Positions 54,485 to 62,430 of a stretch of DNA of 64,000 nucleotides are shown piece by piece. Position 1 is the first letter of the stretch. The number at the start of each line of letters is the position of its first letter. The notes under the pieces are model-generated. The model ran no database searches. It saw only the letters and a list, made by a program, of their open reading frames with translations, and had not been told where the DNA came from. The position numbers and the translations under genes are program-made. The stretch lies in the NCBI GenBank assembly GCA_016713735.1, contig JADJOP010000003.1:271360-335359 (forward strand), read 5' to 3'. This stretch comes from Bryobacterales bacterium (GTDB lineage: Bacteria; Acidobacteriota; Terriglobia; Bryobacterales; Bryobacteraceae).

Positions 54485-54495
54485 GGCCTTCTCAT
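54485..54495 (-). repeat. Right subterminal inverted repeat of the IS
   Basis: GGCCTTCTCAT on the top strand, an exact reverse complement of 52813-52823. Confidence 0.6.
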
Positions 54496-54505
54496 GGAAA
54501 CCGCG

Positions 54506-54751
54506 GTGGCAAGCAACGCCACCCTCGGCCCTGTGCGCTCCGGACTGGCCACCACGGGTTTCGCTGGCGCGCAGAGCCTTTCCTGCATCGCGCACAACGG
54601 AGCTGGGGTGGCAAACTACGCCACCCTCGGCCCTGTGCGCTCCGGACTGGCCACCACGGGTTTCGCTGGCGCACAGAGCCTTTCCTGCATCGCGCACAAC
54701 GGAGCTGGGGTGGCAAACAACGCCACCCTCGGCCCTGCGCGCTCTGGACTG
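54506..54751 (+). repeat. 102-bp tandem repeat, about 2.4 copies
   Basis: Units begin with GTGGCAA at 54506, 54608 and 54710 and differ by only a few bases; the third stops after about 42 bp. The array starts about 10 bp beyond the right IS repeat and ends about 80 bp before the hydrolase gene. All frames stay open for a while only because 102 is a multiple of 3. No gene is supported between 54496 and 54832. Confidence 0.85.
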
Positions 54752-54832
54752 ACTAGAGGGGGTGGCTCGTGCACGACCGACCCTCGGCCGGCGCGGCGGC
54801 GTCGGTTCTCGCGGTTACACTGGTAGTTCCAC

Positions 54833-55875
54833 ATGATTGGTCGGCTCTATGCCCGTTGGATGGATCGTTGGGAGACGGAACTGGCGAACCGGGACACGAA
54901 CCGGACCGGGCGGCCGTTTGAATGGGGGTTGGACTGGCTGGAACTGACCTCGCCGGATGGGGACCGGGGAGCGTTTGAGGCGTTCGCGGCGTGGTCGGCG
55001 GAGCGGATTGCGCGTTCGGAGGAGTTTTTCCGGCACGTAGCGCCCGAAGACGCCCGCTTGGAGTCAGGCGGGGCGGGAGCCGGCGGAACGCTCACCTTCA
55101 CGAGCACAATCCCCTCACCGCACCCGGAAAACAACGTCGTTCACGCCGAGTACTTTCCGGCGGAACGGGCCGAGGGACGGGCAGTGGTGGTGATCCCGCA
55201 GTGGAACGCGGATTTCGAGTCGCACCTCGGGCTCTGCCGGCTATTGAACCGGTTCGGGCTGTCGGCGCTGCGGTTGAGTCCGGCCTATCACCACAAAAGG
55301 ATGCCAAGGGAGTTGACGCGGGCCGATTACCATGTGTCGGCCAATCTCGGGCGGACGGTGCAGGCGACGCGGCAGTCGGTGTTGGACGCGCGGGCCTGTC
55401 TGGACTGGCTGGAGGGCGCGGCTACACGCGGCTGGGCATCATGGGGACAAGCCTGGGCTCGTGCATCGCCCTGCTCACGGCGGCCCATGAGTCGCGCCTG
55501 CGCACGGCGGCGTTCAATCATGTCTCGATGAACGTGGGCGACGTGGTGTGGTCGGGCATGTCGTGCCGGCACATCCGCGCGACCATCGACGGGCGCGTGA
55601 CGCTCGAGCAGTTGAACCGCTGCTGGGGGGTGATCTCCCCGTCGGCTTACCTTGACTTACTCAAGACGCGGAAGAACGCGAACCTGCTCGTGTGGGCGCC
55701 GTATGACACGACCTTTCGGGCGGAGTATTCGCGTCAGGTGCTCGCCAACTTCCAGCGGCTGGCGATTCCGCACGAGGTGGTGACGCTGCCCTGCGGGCAC
55801 TACACGACGGCGAAGTTCCCCTTTAACTGGATGGACGGGCTGGCCCTCGCGCGCTTTCTACGGCGGACGCTGTAA
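54833..55875 (+). CDS. Alpha/beta hydrolase, one frameshift
   Basis: About 347 residues. The first frame (MIGRLYARWMDRWETELANR to SVLDARACLDWLE) and the second (LGIMGTSLGSCIALLTAAHE to LALARFLRRTL) join at about 55418-55428. The nucleophile elbow is GTSLGSC and a late His is in LPCGHYTTAKFPFNW. It resembles the abhydrolase-18-like proteins of unknown substrate seen in acidobacteria. No signal peptide. A TACACT box lies upstream. Confidence 0.78.
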
Positions 55876-55903
55876 AGCCAGGTTGAGGCACAGCCGGTGT
55901 CGC

Positions 55904-56248
55904 TCAAGGCCGGGCGCTGCGGGGGCGCAGGGGGCGGTCGGCGGCGTGGTGGGCAATGCGGAGTTTGCGCTCCAGTGAGCGTCCGGCGCGCTCGGCGGCC
56001 GAAGCAATGGCGGCATGGAGGTTCTCATGGCGCTCGCGGATAACCACCGGCTGGGGGAGGCCTGCATCGACACGGATGAGGCAGTGTTTGTCCACCCCTC
56101 CGCGCGGTCCATTGACATCGGAGAGCAGCACGGTGAGCCGGGCGATGCGCGCCGAAAAGCGGCTAAGGGCGAACCGGAGGCGGCGCAGCACGCCCTCGCG
56201 AAGCTCCGGGGTGAGTTCGATTCCGTGGGTGGTGAGATGGAGTTTCAT
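55904..56248 (-). CDS. HPF/RaiA-family ribosome-associated protein
   Basis: 114 residues from ATG 56248 (MKLHLTTHGIELTPELREGV). The beta-alpha-beta-beta-beta-alpha layout of the sigma-54 modulation/hibernation-factor family is recognisable, with FSARIARLTVLLSDVNGPRG and a C-terminal helix rich in Arg. It lacks the long dimerisation domain, so it is a short HPF/YfiA type that would bind stalled 30S subunits. A longer frame to 56311 is less likely. It is divergent from the nhaR-like gene. Confidence 0.75.
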   Translation of the reverse strand: MKLHLTTHGIELTPELREGVLRRLRFALSRFSARIARLTVLLSDVNGPRGGVDKHCLIRVDAGLPQPVVIRERHENLHAAIASAAERAGRSLERKLRIAHHAADRPLRPRSARP

Positions 56249-56329
56249 AGCGGTATGGGCCCATCTTGGGGCAGGCTGCTGGAATCGACAAATAGGAAGT
56301 TTCACATCCACTCATCGGTTCAGACGATG

Positions 56330-56335
56330 TATAGT
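56330..56335 (+). promoter_or_regulatory. -10 box of a probable leaderless promoter (TATAGT)
   Basis: TATAGT ends 6 nt before the ATG at 56342; the bases between are TCGGGGC-like with no clear ribosome site. Confidence 0.5.
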
Positions 56336-56341
56336 CGGGGC

Positions 56342-57220
56342 ATGGAATGGATCAACTACCACCACCTGCTCTACTTCTGGACGGTCGCCCGTGAGGGCAG
56401 CGTGCGCAAGGCCTGCGAAACGCTGCACCTGGCCCAGCCCACCATCAGCGGGCAGTTGCGGCAACTGGAGGACTCGCTGGGTGAGAAGCTGTTCGCCAAG
56501 TCCGGGCGAGGCCTGGTGATGACCGAGGTGGGGCAGTTGGTGTACCGCTACGCGGAGGAGATCTTCGGCCTTGGGCGCGAGTTGCAGGACGTGTTGAAGG
56601 GGCGTCCGAGGGGACGGCCGCTGCGGCTGTTCGTGGGGGTCTCCGACGTGGTGCCCAAGCTAATTGCCTACCGCATCTTGCAGCCGGCCTTGCAACTGGC
56701 CGAACCGGTACAGCTGATCTGCGAGGAGGACTCGACCGAGCGCCTGTTGACCGAGCTGGCCGAGCACAGGCTGGACGTGGTGCTGTCCGATGCTCCCGTG
56801 ACGCCGCAGGTGCGGGTGAAGGCCTACAGCCATCCGCTGGGGTCTTCGACGATGACCGTGTTCGGGACGCCGGAGCTGGCGGCGCGATTCCGCAGGGGGT
56901 TCCCGCGCTCGCTCGACGGGGCGCCGTTTCTGTATCCGGCGGCGGGGTCGAACCTGCGGCGGTCGTTGGAGCAGTGGTTCGATGAGCACGATGTGCGGCC
57001 GAGGGTGGTGGGCGAGTTCAAGGACAGCGCCTTGCTGAAGACGTTCGGGCAGGCCGGGGCGGGGCTGTTTGTGTCGCCGGCCGCGATTGAGCGGGAGGTG
57101 CGGGGGCATTACCGGGTGAACGTGGCGGGCGGTTGGACGGGTTTCCGAACGCTTTACGCCATCTCGGTGGAGCGGCGGCTCAAGCACCCGGCGGTGGTTG
57201 CGATCACCGAAGCGGGTTGA
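56342..57220 (+). CDS. LysR-family regulator, NhaR-like
   Basis: 292 residues. The N-terminal winged helix begins EWINYHHLLYFWTVAREGSV, very close to NhaR-type activators of the Na+/H+ antiporter response. The helix-turn-helix covers about residues 18-45 (KACETLHLAQPTISGQLRQL). The effector domain follows to 292. It is one of the few intact genes right of the IS. The antiporter at 1381 is too far away to be linked. Its stop overlaps the next ATG (TGATG). Confidence 0.9.
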   Translation: MEWINYHHLLYFWTVAREGSVRKACETLHLAQPTISGQLRQLEDSLGEKLFAKSGRGLVMTEVGQLVYRYAEEIFGLGRELQDVLKGRPRGRPLRLFVGVSDVVPKLIAYRILQPALQLAEPVQLICEEDSTERLLTELAEHRLDVVLSDAPVTPQVRVKAYSHPLGSSTMTVFGTPELAARFRRGFPRSLDGAPFLYPAAGSNLRRSLEQWFDEHDVRPRVVGEFKDSALLKTFGQAGAGLFVSPAAIEREVRGHYRVNVAGGWTGFRTLYAISVERRLKHPAVVAITEAG

Positions 57221-57660
57221 TGGCCAGCTGCCTTGCGCTGGCTGTATCCCCGGCGGCCGCTCTCGATCAAGAGTTCGCCGCCCAACTGCTGGAGTCGGCG
57301 AAGAACATTGAGCGCGATGCCGGGCAGGTGAGCACGGCGTTGAAGTCGAAGGCGCTGAATGCCGACGACGTGCGCTCGAAGGTCGAAGCAATGAGCGGCG
57401 ATGTGACGAAGCTGCAGGAGCTGGTGACGCGCTTTGAGGAGGGCCATCCCCAGATGAGCCAGCGTGACGCGGCCGAGTGGAAGCAGGTGAAGGAGAAGGT
57501 CCAGTTGCTGGAGATCTTCCACGGGCAGAAGCAAAAGCTGGCCGCCGGCGACCTGAGCAAGAATCGCACGCTGCTCCGGGCGCATGCCGATGGTGTGGCG
57601 CGCCGGGCGCTGAAGTTGCAGCAGACGGTGACGCGTCTGCAGAAGGGGCCCTTGTCATGA
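57220..57660 (+). CDS. Hypothetical exported coiled-coil protein
   Basis: 146 residues. A short signal-like start (MASCLALAVSPAAALDQ) is followed by a helical, heptad-like body (VRSKVEAMSGDVTKLQELVT, then EWKQVKEKVQLLEIFHGQKQ). It overlaps the nhaR-like stop by one base and the next small frame by 4 nt, so it is probably translated in series. No family recognised. Confidence 0.6.
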   Translation: MASCLALAVSPAAALDQEFAAQLLESAKNIERDAGQVSTALKSKALNADDVRSKVEAMSGDVTKLQELVTRFEEGHPQMSQRDAAEWKQVKEKVQLLEIFHGQKQKLAAGDLSKNRTLLRAHADGVARRALKLQQTVTRLQKGPLS

Positions 57661-57830
57661 AGGCGGCGGGCATCCAGCCAACTCCGGTGAATGGAGCCAA
57701 TGGGGGCGAGCCGGCAAACGGCCTGCCGCCCCAGAAGGTGAGGATCTTGAACCGGCCCATAGCTACTGGGAAGCCGAGGGGCGTCGAGGGCAAGCACCTG
57801 GAGCACTGGTTCCGGCCGAGGCCGAATTGA
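57657..57830 (+). CDS. Small ORF overlapping the coiled-coil gene
   Basis: 57 residues (MKAAGIQPTPVNGANGGEPA), polar and Pro/Gly-rich. The ATG overlaps the preceding stop (ATGA), which would allow coupled translation. A terminator follows at 57897. No family recognised; it may not be a real gene. Confidence 0.4.
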   Translation: MKAAGIQPTPVNGANGGEPANGLPPQKVRILNRPIATGKPRGVEGKHLEHWFRPRPN

Positions 57831-57896
57831 CGGCCGGAGAGCCGGGCGCTGTCCAGGAGGCGTAGCCTGGTGACCCGTCTGCATGTCGTGATTTTC

Positions 57897-57931
57897 GCCG
57901 GGAGCTGGAAGGCTCCCGGCATCTTCTTTTT
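57897..57931 (+). terminator. Rho-independent terminator
   Basis: GCCGGGAGC and GCTCCCGGC form a perfect 9-bp stem with loop TGGAAG, followed by ATCTTCTTTTT. It closes the unit that starts with the nhaR-like gene. The rest of 57831-58106 holds a second GC-rich hairpin and no gene. Confidence 0.85.
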
Positions 57932-58106
57932 ACGCCGGCTTTTGCGCCGGCCGGCATGGTCCAGCCGCGCCGGACGGCCCGCGCCGCTCCCCTCCCCGGC
58001 AGAGGCGCGGGGAAGGGAAACCGGCTCTGTATTTCATTGATTTCATGGGTGGAAATAATTGTGATCGCACGCGCGCCGGGGATGCTATAGTGGCAACTCG
58101 GACGGC

Positions 58107-58566
58107 ATGGAGCGGGCGTCAAAAATTCTCGGCAGTACACGGTTGGGGCGAAAGGTGTGTTCGCAGGAGCAACTGGCGCACGCGGTGTGGCGGGCGGCGG
58201 TGGGCAAGCGCCTGGCGGCGCATGCGCATCCTTCCTGGCTGGCGGGCAAGCGGCTGACGGTGGAGGTCGCCGATGAGATGTGGGTGGCGCAACTGGAGCC
58301 GTTGCTGCCGCAGATCTTGAAGAAGATGGCGTCGGTGGCGGGCTACGCGTTGGTGGAAGAGGTGAGGCTGGCGATCGCGCCGCGGCGTCGGGCGATGGCG
58401 GTGGAACGGAGCGCGGCCGGGGGGCGGCAGGGGGCGGTTGCCGTTGGAGGATGCGCGGGAGTTTGTTGAGGATCCGGTGCTGGCGCGGATCTGCAGGCGC
58501 GCGGCGGCGGGCGATGGCGACCGAAGACCGGCGCGGCCGAAGGTGATGGCAGCGCGGGCGGGGTAG
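58107..58566 (+). CDS. DUF721 (DciA-like) protein, one frameshift
   Basis: About 152 residues. The first frame has the DUF721 core: WRAAVGKRLAAHAHPSWLAG, RLTVEVADEMWVAQLEPLLP and a following helix to residue 95. DciA proteins of this family help load the replicative helicase. After G-runs at about 58420-58435 the likely C-terminus (PLEDAREFVEDPVLARICRR to MAARAG) is in another frame and ends at 58566. TATAGT lies 15 nt before the ATG. Confidence 0.72.
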
Positions 58567-58625
58567 GTGCGCGCGGGTCGTTGCTGCGGGGGCGGGGCGG
58601 GGCGTGTCAAAGTAGAGAGAGTCCC

Positions 58626-58926
58626 CTGAAAATCACGGAAGAGCAGGTCCGCTATGTGGCCGATCTTGCGAATTTGCGGTTGACGCCCGATGAGGTGTCA
58701 CGCATGGCGCGGGATATGGAAAGCATTCTGGGCCATATCGACAAGCTGAACGAACTGGATACGACCGGGGTGCCGGCGATGGCGCAGGTGTTGTTCGACG
58801 CTGAAGAGACGGCGACGCTGCGGGCTGACGCGGGAAAAGGCGACCTTACCCAACGAAGCGGCATTGCAAAACGCGCCGCAGCCGGGCGGGGGCTTCTTCA
58901 AGGTGCCCAAAGTGATTGAGCGGTAA
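58626..58926 (+). CDS. gatC: Asp-tRNA(Asn)/Glu-tRNA(Gln) amidotransferase subunit C, one frameshift
   Basis: About 100 residues; stabilises GatA in the amidotransferase that corrects misacylated Glu-tRNA(Gln). ITEEQVRYVADLANLRLTPD is diagnostic. The conserved start (LKIT) coincides with a CTG at 58626, with no ATG/GTG/TTG close, so the start codon may be misread. The end (NEAALQNAPQPGGGFFKVPK, then VIER) is in another frame after about 58845-58853. gatA begins 18 bp later. Confidence 0.8.
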
Positions 58927-58943
58927 GGGATCGAGCGGACACC

Positions 58944-60384
58944 ATGGATATTGCCAAGCTGACCATTGACGGAATCAAAGCCGGACTGAAGGCCAAGCAG
59001 TTCACGGCGCGCGAGGTGTGCGAGGCGGCGCTTGGGTTTGCCGAAGCCGAGAATCCGAAGACGAACGCCTATCTGCTGTTGAGCGCGGAGCGGGCGCGGG
59101 CGGCCGCCGATGCGGTGGACGCGAAACTGGCCCGCGGTGAAGATGCCGGAGCCCTGGCGGGCGTGCCTGTGGCCGTGAAAGACGTGATTGTCACCAAGGG
59201 CGTGCGCACGACGTGCGGTTCGCGAATGCTCGAAAATTTCGTTCCGCCTGGCGACGCCACGGCGGTGGGAGCGGCTGAAGCGGCGGGCGGCGTGATCATC
59301 GGCAAGGCAAATTGCGATGAGTTCGCGATGGGCTCATCGAACGAGAATTCGGCGTATGGGCCGGTGCGGAACCCTGTCGATCTGGAACGGGTGCCGGGCG
59401 GGTCGTCGGGCGGATCGGCGGCGGTGGTGGCGCAGGGCACGGCGGTGGTGTCGCGGGCTTTGACACGGGCGGATGGATCCGCCAGCCGCAGCTTTTGCGG
59501 CGGGGTGGGTGTGACGCCGACGTATGGGCGTGTGTCGCGCCGGGCTGGTGGCGTTCGCCAGTTCGCTCGATCACATCGGTCCGTTTGGGCGAATGTGAAG
59601 GACGCGGCGACGCTGTCTGAGGTGATCGCCGGGCGCGATGAGATGGACGCGCCACAAGCGCGTTTGCTCCGGTGCCGCGCTACGCCGAGGCGATGACGGG
59701 CGATGTGCGCGGCATGAAGATCGGGCTGCCCAAGGAGTACTTTGCCGGGCTGGCCAGCGAGACCGGCGACCTGATCACGAAGGGCGTCGAGGCCCTGACG
59801 AAACTCGGCTGCGAAGTAAAAGAGGTCAGCCTCCCGGCGACGGAGTGGGCGATCTCCTGTTACTACATCATCTGCACGGCCGAGGCGAGTTCAAACCTGG
59901 CGCGGTATGACGGCGTGAAATACACGATGCGCAGCGCCGACTCAAAGACGCTGTCCGATATGTACCGCAACACGCGCGGGGATGGGTTTGGCGCGGAGTG
60001 CAAGCGGCGGATCATGCTCGGCACGTACGTGTTGAGCCATGGTCACTACGATGCGTATTACTTGAAGGCGCAGCGGGTGCGTTCGCTCATCTCGCAGGAT
60101 TTCCAGAAGGCGTTCGGCGAGGTGGATGCGCTGATCACACCGGTGTCGCCGTTCCCCGCCTTCAAACTGGGCGAGAAGCTGGACGATCCGCTGGCGATGT
60201 ATTTGTCGGATATCTACACGATCACGGGCGATCTGGCCGGGATTCCTGCATGAGCGTGCCGTGCGGCGCGACAGCGGCGGGGCTGCCCGGGGGATGCAGA
60301 TTCCGACGAAACCACTTTCAGGAAGGCCCGATGTTCCGTCTGGCCGAGGCGTTTGAGCGCGCCGGCGGAGTGGCGGGCGCGTAA
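58944..60384 (+). pseudogene. gatA: Glutamyl-tRNA amidotransferase subunit A, at least four frameshifts
   Basis: Amidase subunit that releases ammonia from glutamine for the transamidation. Family parts are all present in order: VAVKDVIVTKGVRTTCGS with the catalytic Lys, PGGSSGGSAAVVAQG with the Ser loop, [12 protein letters not shown], the block [31 protein letters not shown], and FRLAEAFERAGG to 60384. They lie in different frames, with breaks near 59450-59560, 59640-59690, 60240-60260 and 60280-60330. Parts are well conserved, so consensus indels are the likely cause. Confidence 0.85.
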
Positions 60385-60458
60385 CCAAGCATCCGGCGGC
60401 CAAGCCGCCGCATCAAATGAATTTGGCCGTGTGAAGGCCTCATAAGGAGAAACTGGGA

Positions 60459-61103
60459 ATGCCTTTCGAATTACCTGCCCTGCCCTATGCGCATGACGCG
60501 CTGGAGCCGCATATCGACAAAATGACCATGGAGATTCACCATGGCAAGCATCACCAGGCGTATGTGACGAACCTGAACAAGGCGCTGGAGTCGGCGCCGG
60601 AGCTGAACGGGAAGCCCCTGGAAGAACTGCTGGCGAACAACCTCGCCATCGTCCCGGATTCGATCAAGACGGCGGTGCGGAACAATGGCGGAGGCCATTA
60701 CAACCACTCGCTGTTCTGGAAGGTGATGGGGTTCAAGGCGAAGAAGAGCCGCCGCGCGACGCGAAGCACCGCGGACGAGTCAGGACTGCATGAGCCGGGG
60801 CTTGCGGGCGCTGTGCCCGGCCTTTGGTTGGTTGCGCGGCTAGAGTATGGGGCAGTAAGATCCCCAGGATGGCGCGTGAGTTACCTGAAAGGACGGATCC
60901 GCTGTGCGGTATCTTTTCGACGTAAACGTGCTGAAAGAGATGACGCGGTCAGTCCCTGGATGAGTTGGGTGAGCAGCGCGAGCTTGGTCTGCGGTCCAGC
61001 CGTTTACCGCCGACGGTGCCAAGTCCCCGCGCGCGGTCAGCTTTCGCGGCTGGCGCTTTGTTCCCAAAGCGCGGCCCTTCCTCGCGCTGCACGACCAGCG
61101 TAA
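60459..61103 (+). pseudogene. Superoxide dismutase (Fe/Mn), N-terminal half only
   Basis: The first 95 residues are a good Fe/Mn-SOD N-terminal domain: [20 protein letters not shown], then [17 protein letters not shown] with one metal-binding His, and [15 protein letters not shown] with a second. From about 60745 on the frame continues without any similarity. The C-terminal ligands of the DxWEHAYY type are not found in any frame up to 61150. Either the 3' half was deleted or the sequence is wrongly joined here. AAGGAG precedes the ATG. Confidence 0.75.
60904..60963 (+). pseudogene. Possible remnant of a VapC-type PIN toxin N-terminus
   Basis: A GTG frame reads [19 protein letters not shown] and then stops. 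LFDVNVL is the usual start of PIN-domain toxins with the first catalytic Asp. Nothing further of the domain is recognisable downstream. It lies within the non-homologous tail of the sodA frame. Confidence 0.35.
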
Positions 61104-61171
61104 CCTGAACGGAACTCGGCGATCCATCTCATCCGGGGCTCAACCTCATGGGGTACGCTGAAGGAAGCTGT

Positions 61172-61399
61172 ATGGCGACGCAAAACACGATCCATCTGCC
61201 GGACGAACTGCTGGCGGAGTTGCGGGCGCAGGCTGCGGTGGAGGGCAAGTCGGTGGATGAACTTGCGGCAGAGGCTGTGCGGGGGGACCGACGAACGCGA
61301 TTGGCGCGATCTGATGGGTACGCAGAAGGGGCTGACTCCGGCCACCTGGAAGGTGATGCGCGGGTTCTGAAGCGGCGGCGCAGCGCATGGGGCCACTGA
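61172..61399 (+). CDS. Ribbon-helix-helix-like antitoxin
   Basis: 75 residues in the open frame. ATQNTIHLPDELLAELRAQA and then EGKSVDELAAEAVR match small RHH/CopG-like antitoxins. After the G-run at 61281-61285 the frame seems to slip; another frame reads TDERDWRDLMGTQKGLTPAT and stops at 61370, closer to family C-termini. GAAGGAAG precedes the ATG. It lies directly before the PIN toxin gene. Confidence 0.65.
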   Translation: MATQNTIHLPDELLAELRAQAAVEGKSVDELAAEAVRGDRRTRLARSDGYAEGADSGHLEGDARVLKRRRSAWGH

Positions 61400-61800
61400 G
61401 TGCGCGGTGTCACGTTTGACTCCAATATTTACATCTCGGCATTGGTGTTTGGGGGCGAATGCGCTCGCCTCATTCGCATGGCTCGGGCCAGGGAGTTCCG
61501 GCTTGCTATTTCAGAGGCGATACTCCGGGAAGTGATCACGGTGTTGCGGGAGGATTTCCACTGGGAACCTTACCGCTTGCAGGATGCACGGCAGCGGATG
61601 CTCTCGATTGCGCGGGTGGTGATGACGGACGCGCTAGGTGATCAGTGAAGATACAGACGATGACCGCATTCTCGGCGCGCGGTGGCGGGAGAATCGGAGT
61701 TTCTCATTAACGAGACAAGGACTTGTTGCGACTGGGGGCGTATGAGGGGATCAGTATCATCACGCCGACGCAGTTCCTGGCGCAACTCATCGAGCCGTAG
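61400..61800 (+). pseudogene. PIN-domain toxin (TIGR00305-type), several frameshifts
   Basis: Probable RNase toxin of about 135 residues. Frame 1 gives GVTFDSNIYISALVFGGECA with the first Asp, and ISEAILREVITVLREDFHWE. Frame 2 gives EDTDDDRIL with the central Asp residues. Frame 3 gives the end LRLGAYEGISIITPTQFLAQ to a TAG at 61800. Breaks lie near 61620-61640 and 61680-61720. It pairs with the antitoxin upstream. Confidence 0.75.
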
Positions 61801-61859
61801 CCAAAGCACGTGAGGGGGCGGAAGGCCCATTCACGCGATCAAGCCAGCTACCATAACGA

Positions 61860-62430
61860 ATGATGCGACCAGCGCTCACTCTGCTCGCCTGCGCCATGCT
61901 GACGGCCGCCGCTGAACCACGACACATCGAAGGCAACCGTCGCTCGCCGGTGCGGGTGGTGATCTATGAAGACCTCGCCGTTCGGATTGCGCGAATTTCC
62001 GCGCCGTGATGGACGACGCTGCTGCCTCGTTTGCCGCGACGGTGGCGTTTGAGCATCGCGATTTTCCCCTGCCGAAACACATTTGGGCGCGGCGGGCGGC
62101 GATTGCGGCGCGGCACTTTGAGCGCGTGAACGGCGAAGTGAGCGTGGGCTGGCGTCGTTTTGCGATGAGGAACCTGCGCGAGATCACGGACACGAATCAA
62201 CGAGTATCCGGAGCGCTTCGCGCGTGAGCAGAAGGCGGATGCCTCTGCCGCCGTGAAGGCGCTGGCCGACCAGCGCTGGCGGCGGCCGTGGAGCAGGATT
62301 ACCAGGAAGGCGTGGCGCGCGGCATCTCGCGCACGCACGGTGCTGGTGAACGGGTTGCCGTTTATTGAGGTTCCCGCTGGAGGAGATTGTGAACGCGATT
62401 GCGGCGGCGGTGAAGGAGAGCGGTCAATGA
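61860..62430 (+). pseudogene. DsbA-like thioredoxin-fold exported protein, several frameshifts
   Basis: Signal-like start MMRPALTLLACAMLTAAA, then RSPVRVVIYEDL. After a break at about 61978, SDCANFRAVMDDAAASFAAT and VAFEHRDFPLPKHIWARRAA follow, then [25 protein letters not shown] and [11 protein letters not shown] to 62430, each after a frame change. Adding one T at the first break would restore an active-site CSDC. It would be a periplasmic oxidoreductase. The TGA overlaps the next ATG. A TACCAT box ends 5 nt before the ATG. Confidence 0.65.

Larger units (their letters stand above)
52813..54495 (+). mobile_element. IS110-family (IS1111-like) insertion sequence
   Basis: The element comprises the transposase gene, a left non-coding end of about 75 bp and a long right non-coding end of about 370 bp. 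Both ends are bounded by the 11-bp inverted repeat ATGAGAAGGCC. Subterminal inverted repeats and a long right end are features of the IS1111 subgroup. Exact termini and core dinucleotide cannot be fixed from one copy; the true ends may lie a few bases outside the repeats. Confidence 0.75.

Noticed and set aside
53906..54697. A 263-residue minus-strand open frame across the IS right end and the tandem repeat
   Set aside because: It runs antisense to the transposase C-terminus and through the repeat, shows no domain, and is explained by high G+C.
54506..54751. The 102-bp repeats as a CRISPR array or a repeat-protein gene
   Set aside because: Units are contiguous without spacers, far longer than CRISPR repeats, and no frame has a ribosome site or plausible protein.
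52698..54832. Replication origin at the skew switch
   Set aside because: No dnaA, dnaN, gyrB, rpmH or parAB and no cluster of DnaA boxes. The IS and the repeat offer a simpler explanation.
58944..60384. In-frame UGA (selenocysteine) as the cause of interrupted genes, given that selB is present
   Set aside because: Homology resumes in a different frame after each break, so the interruptions are indels, not recoded stops.
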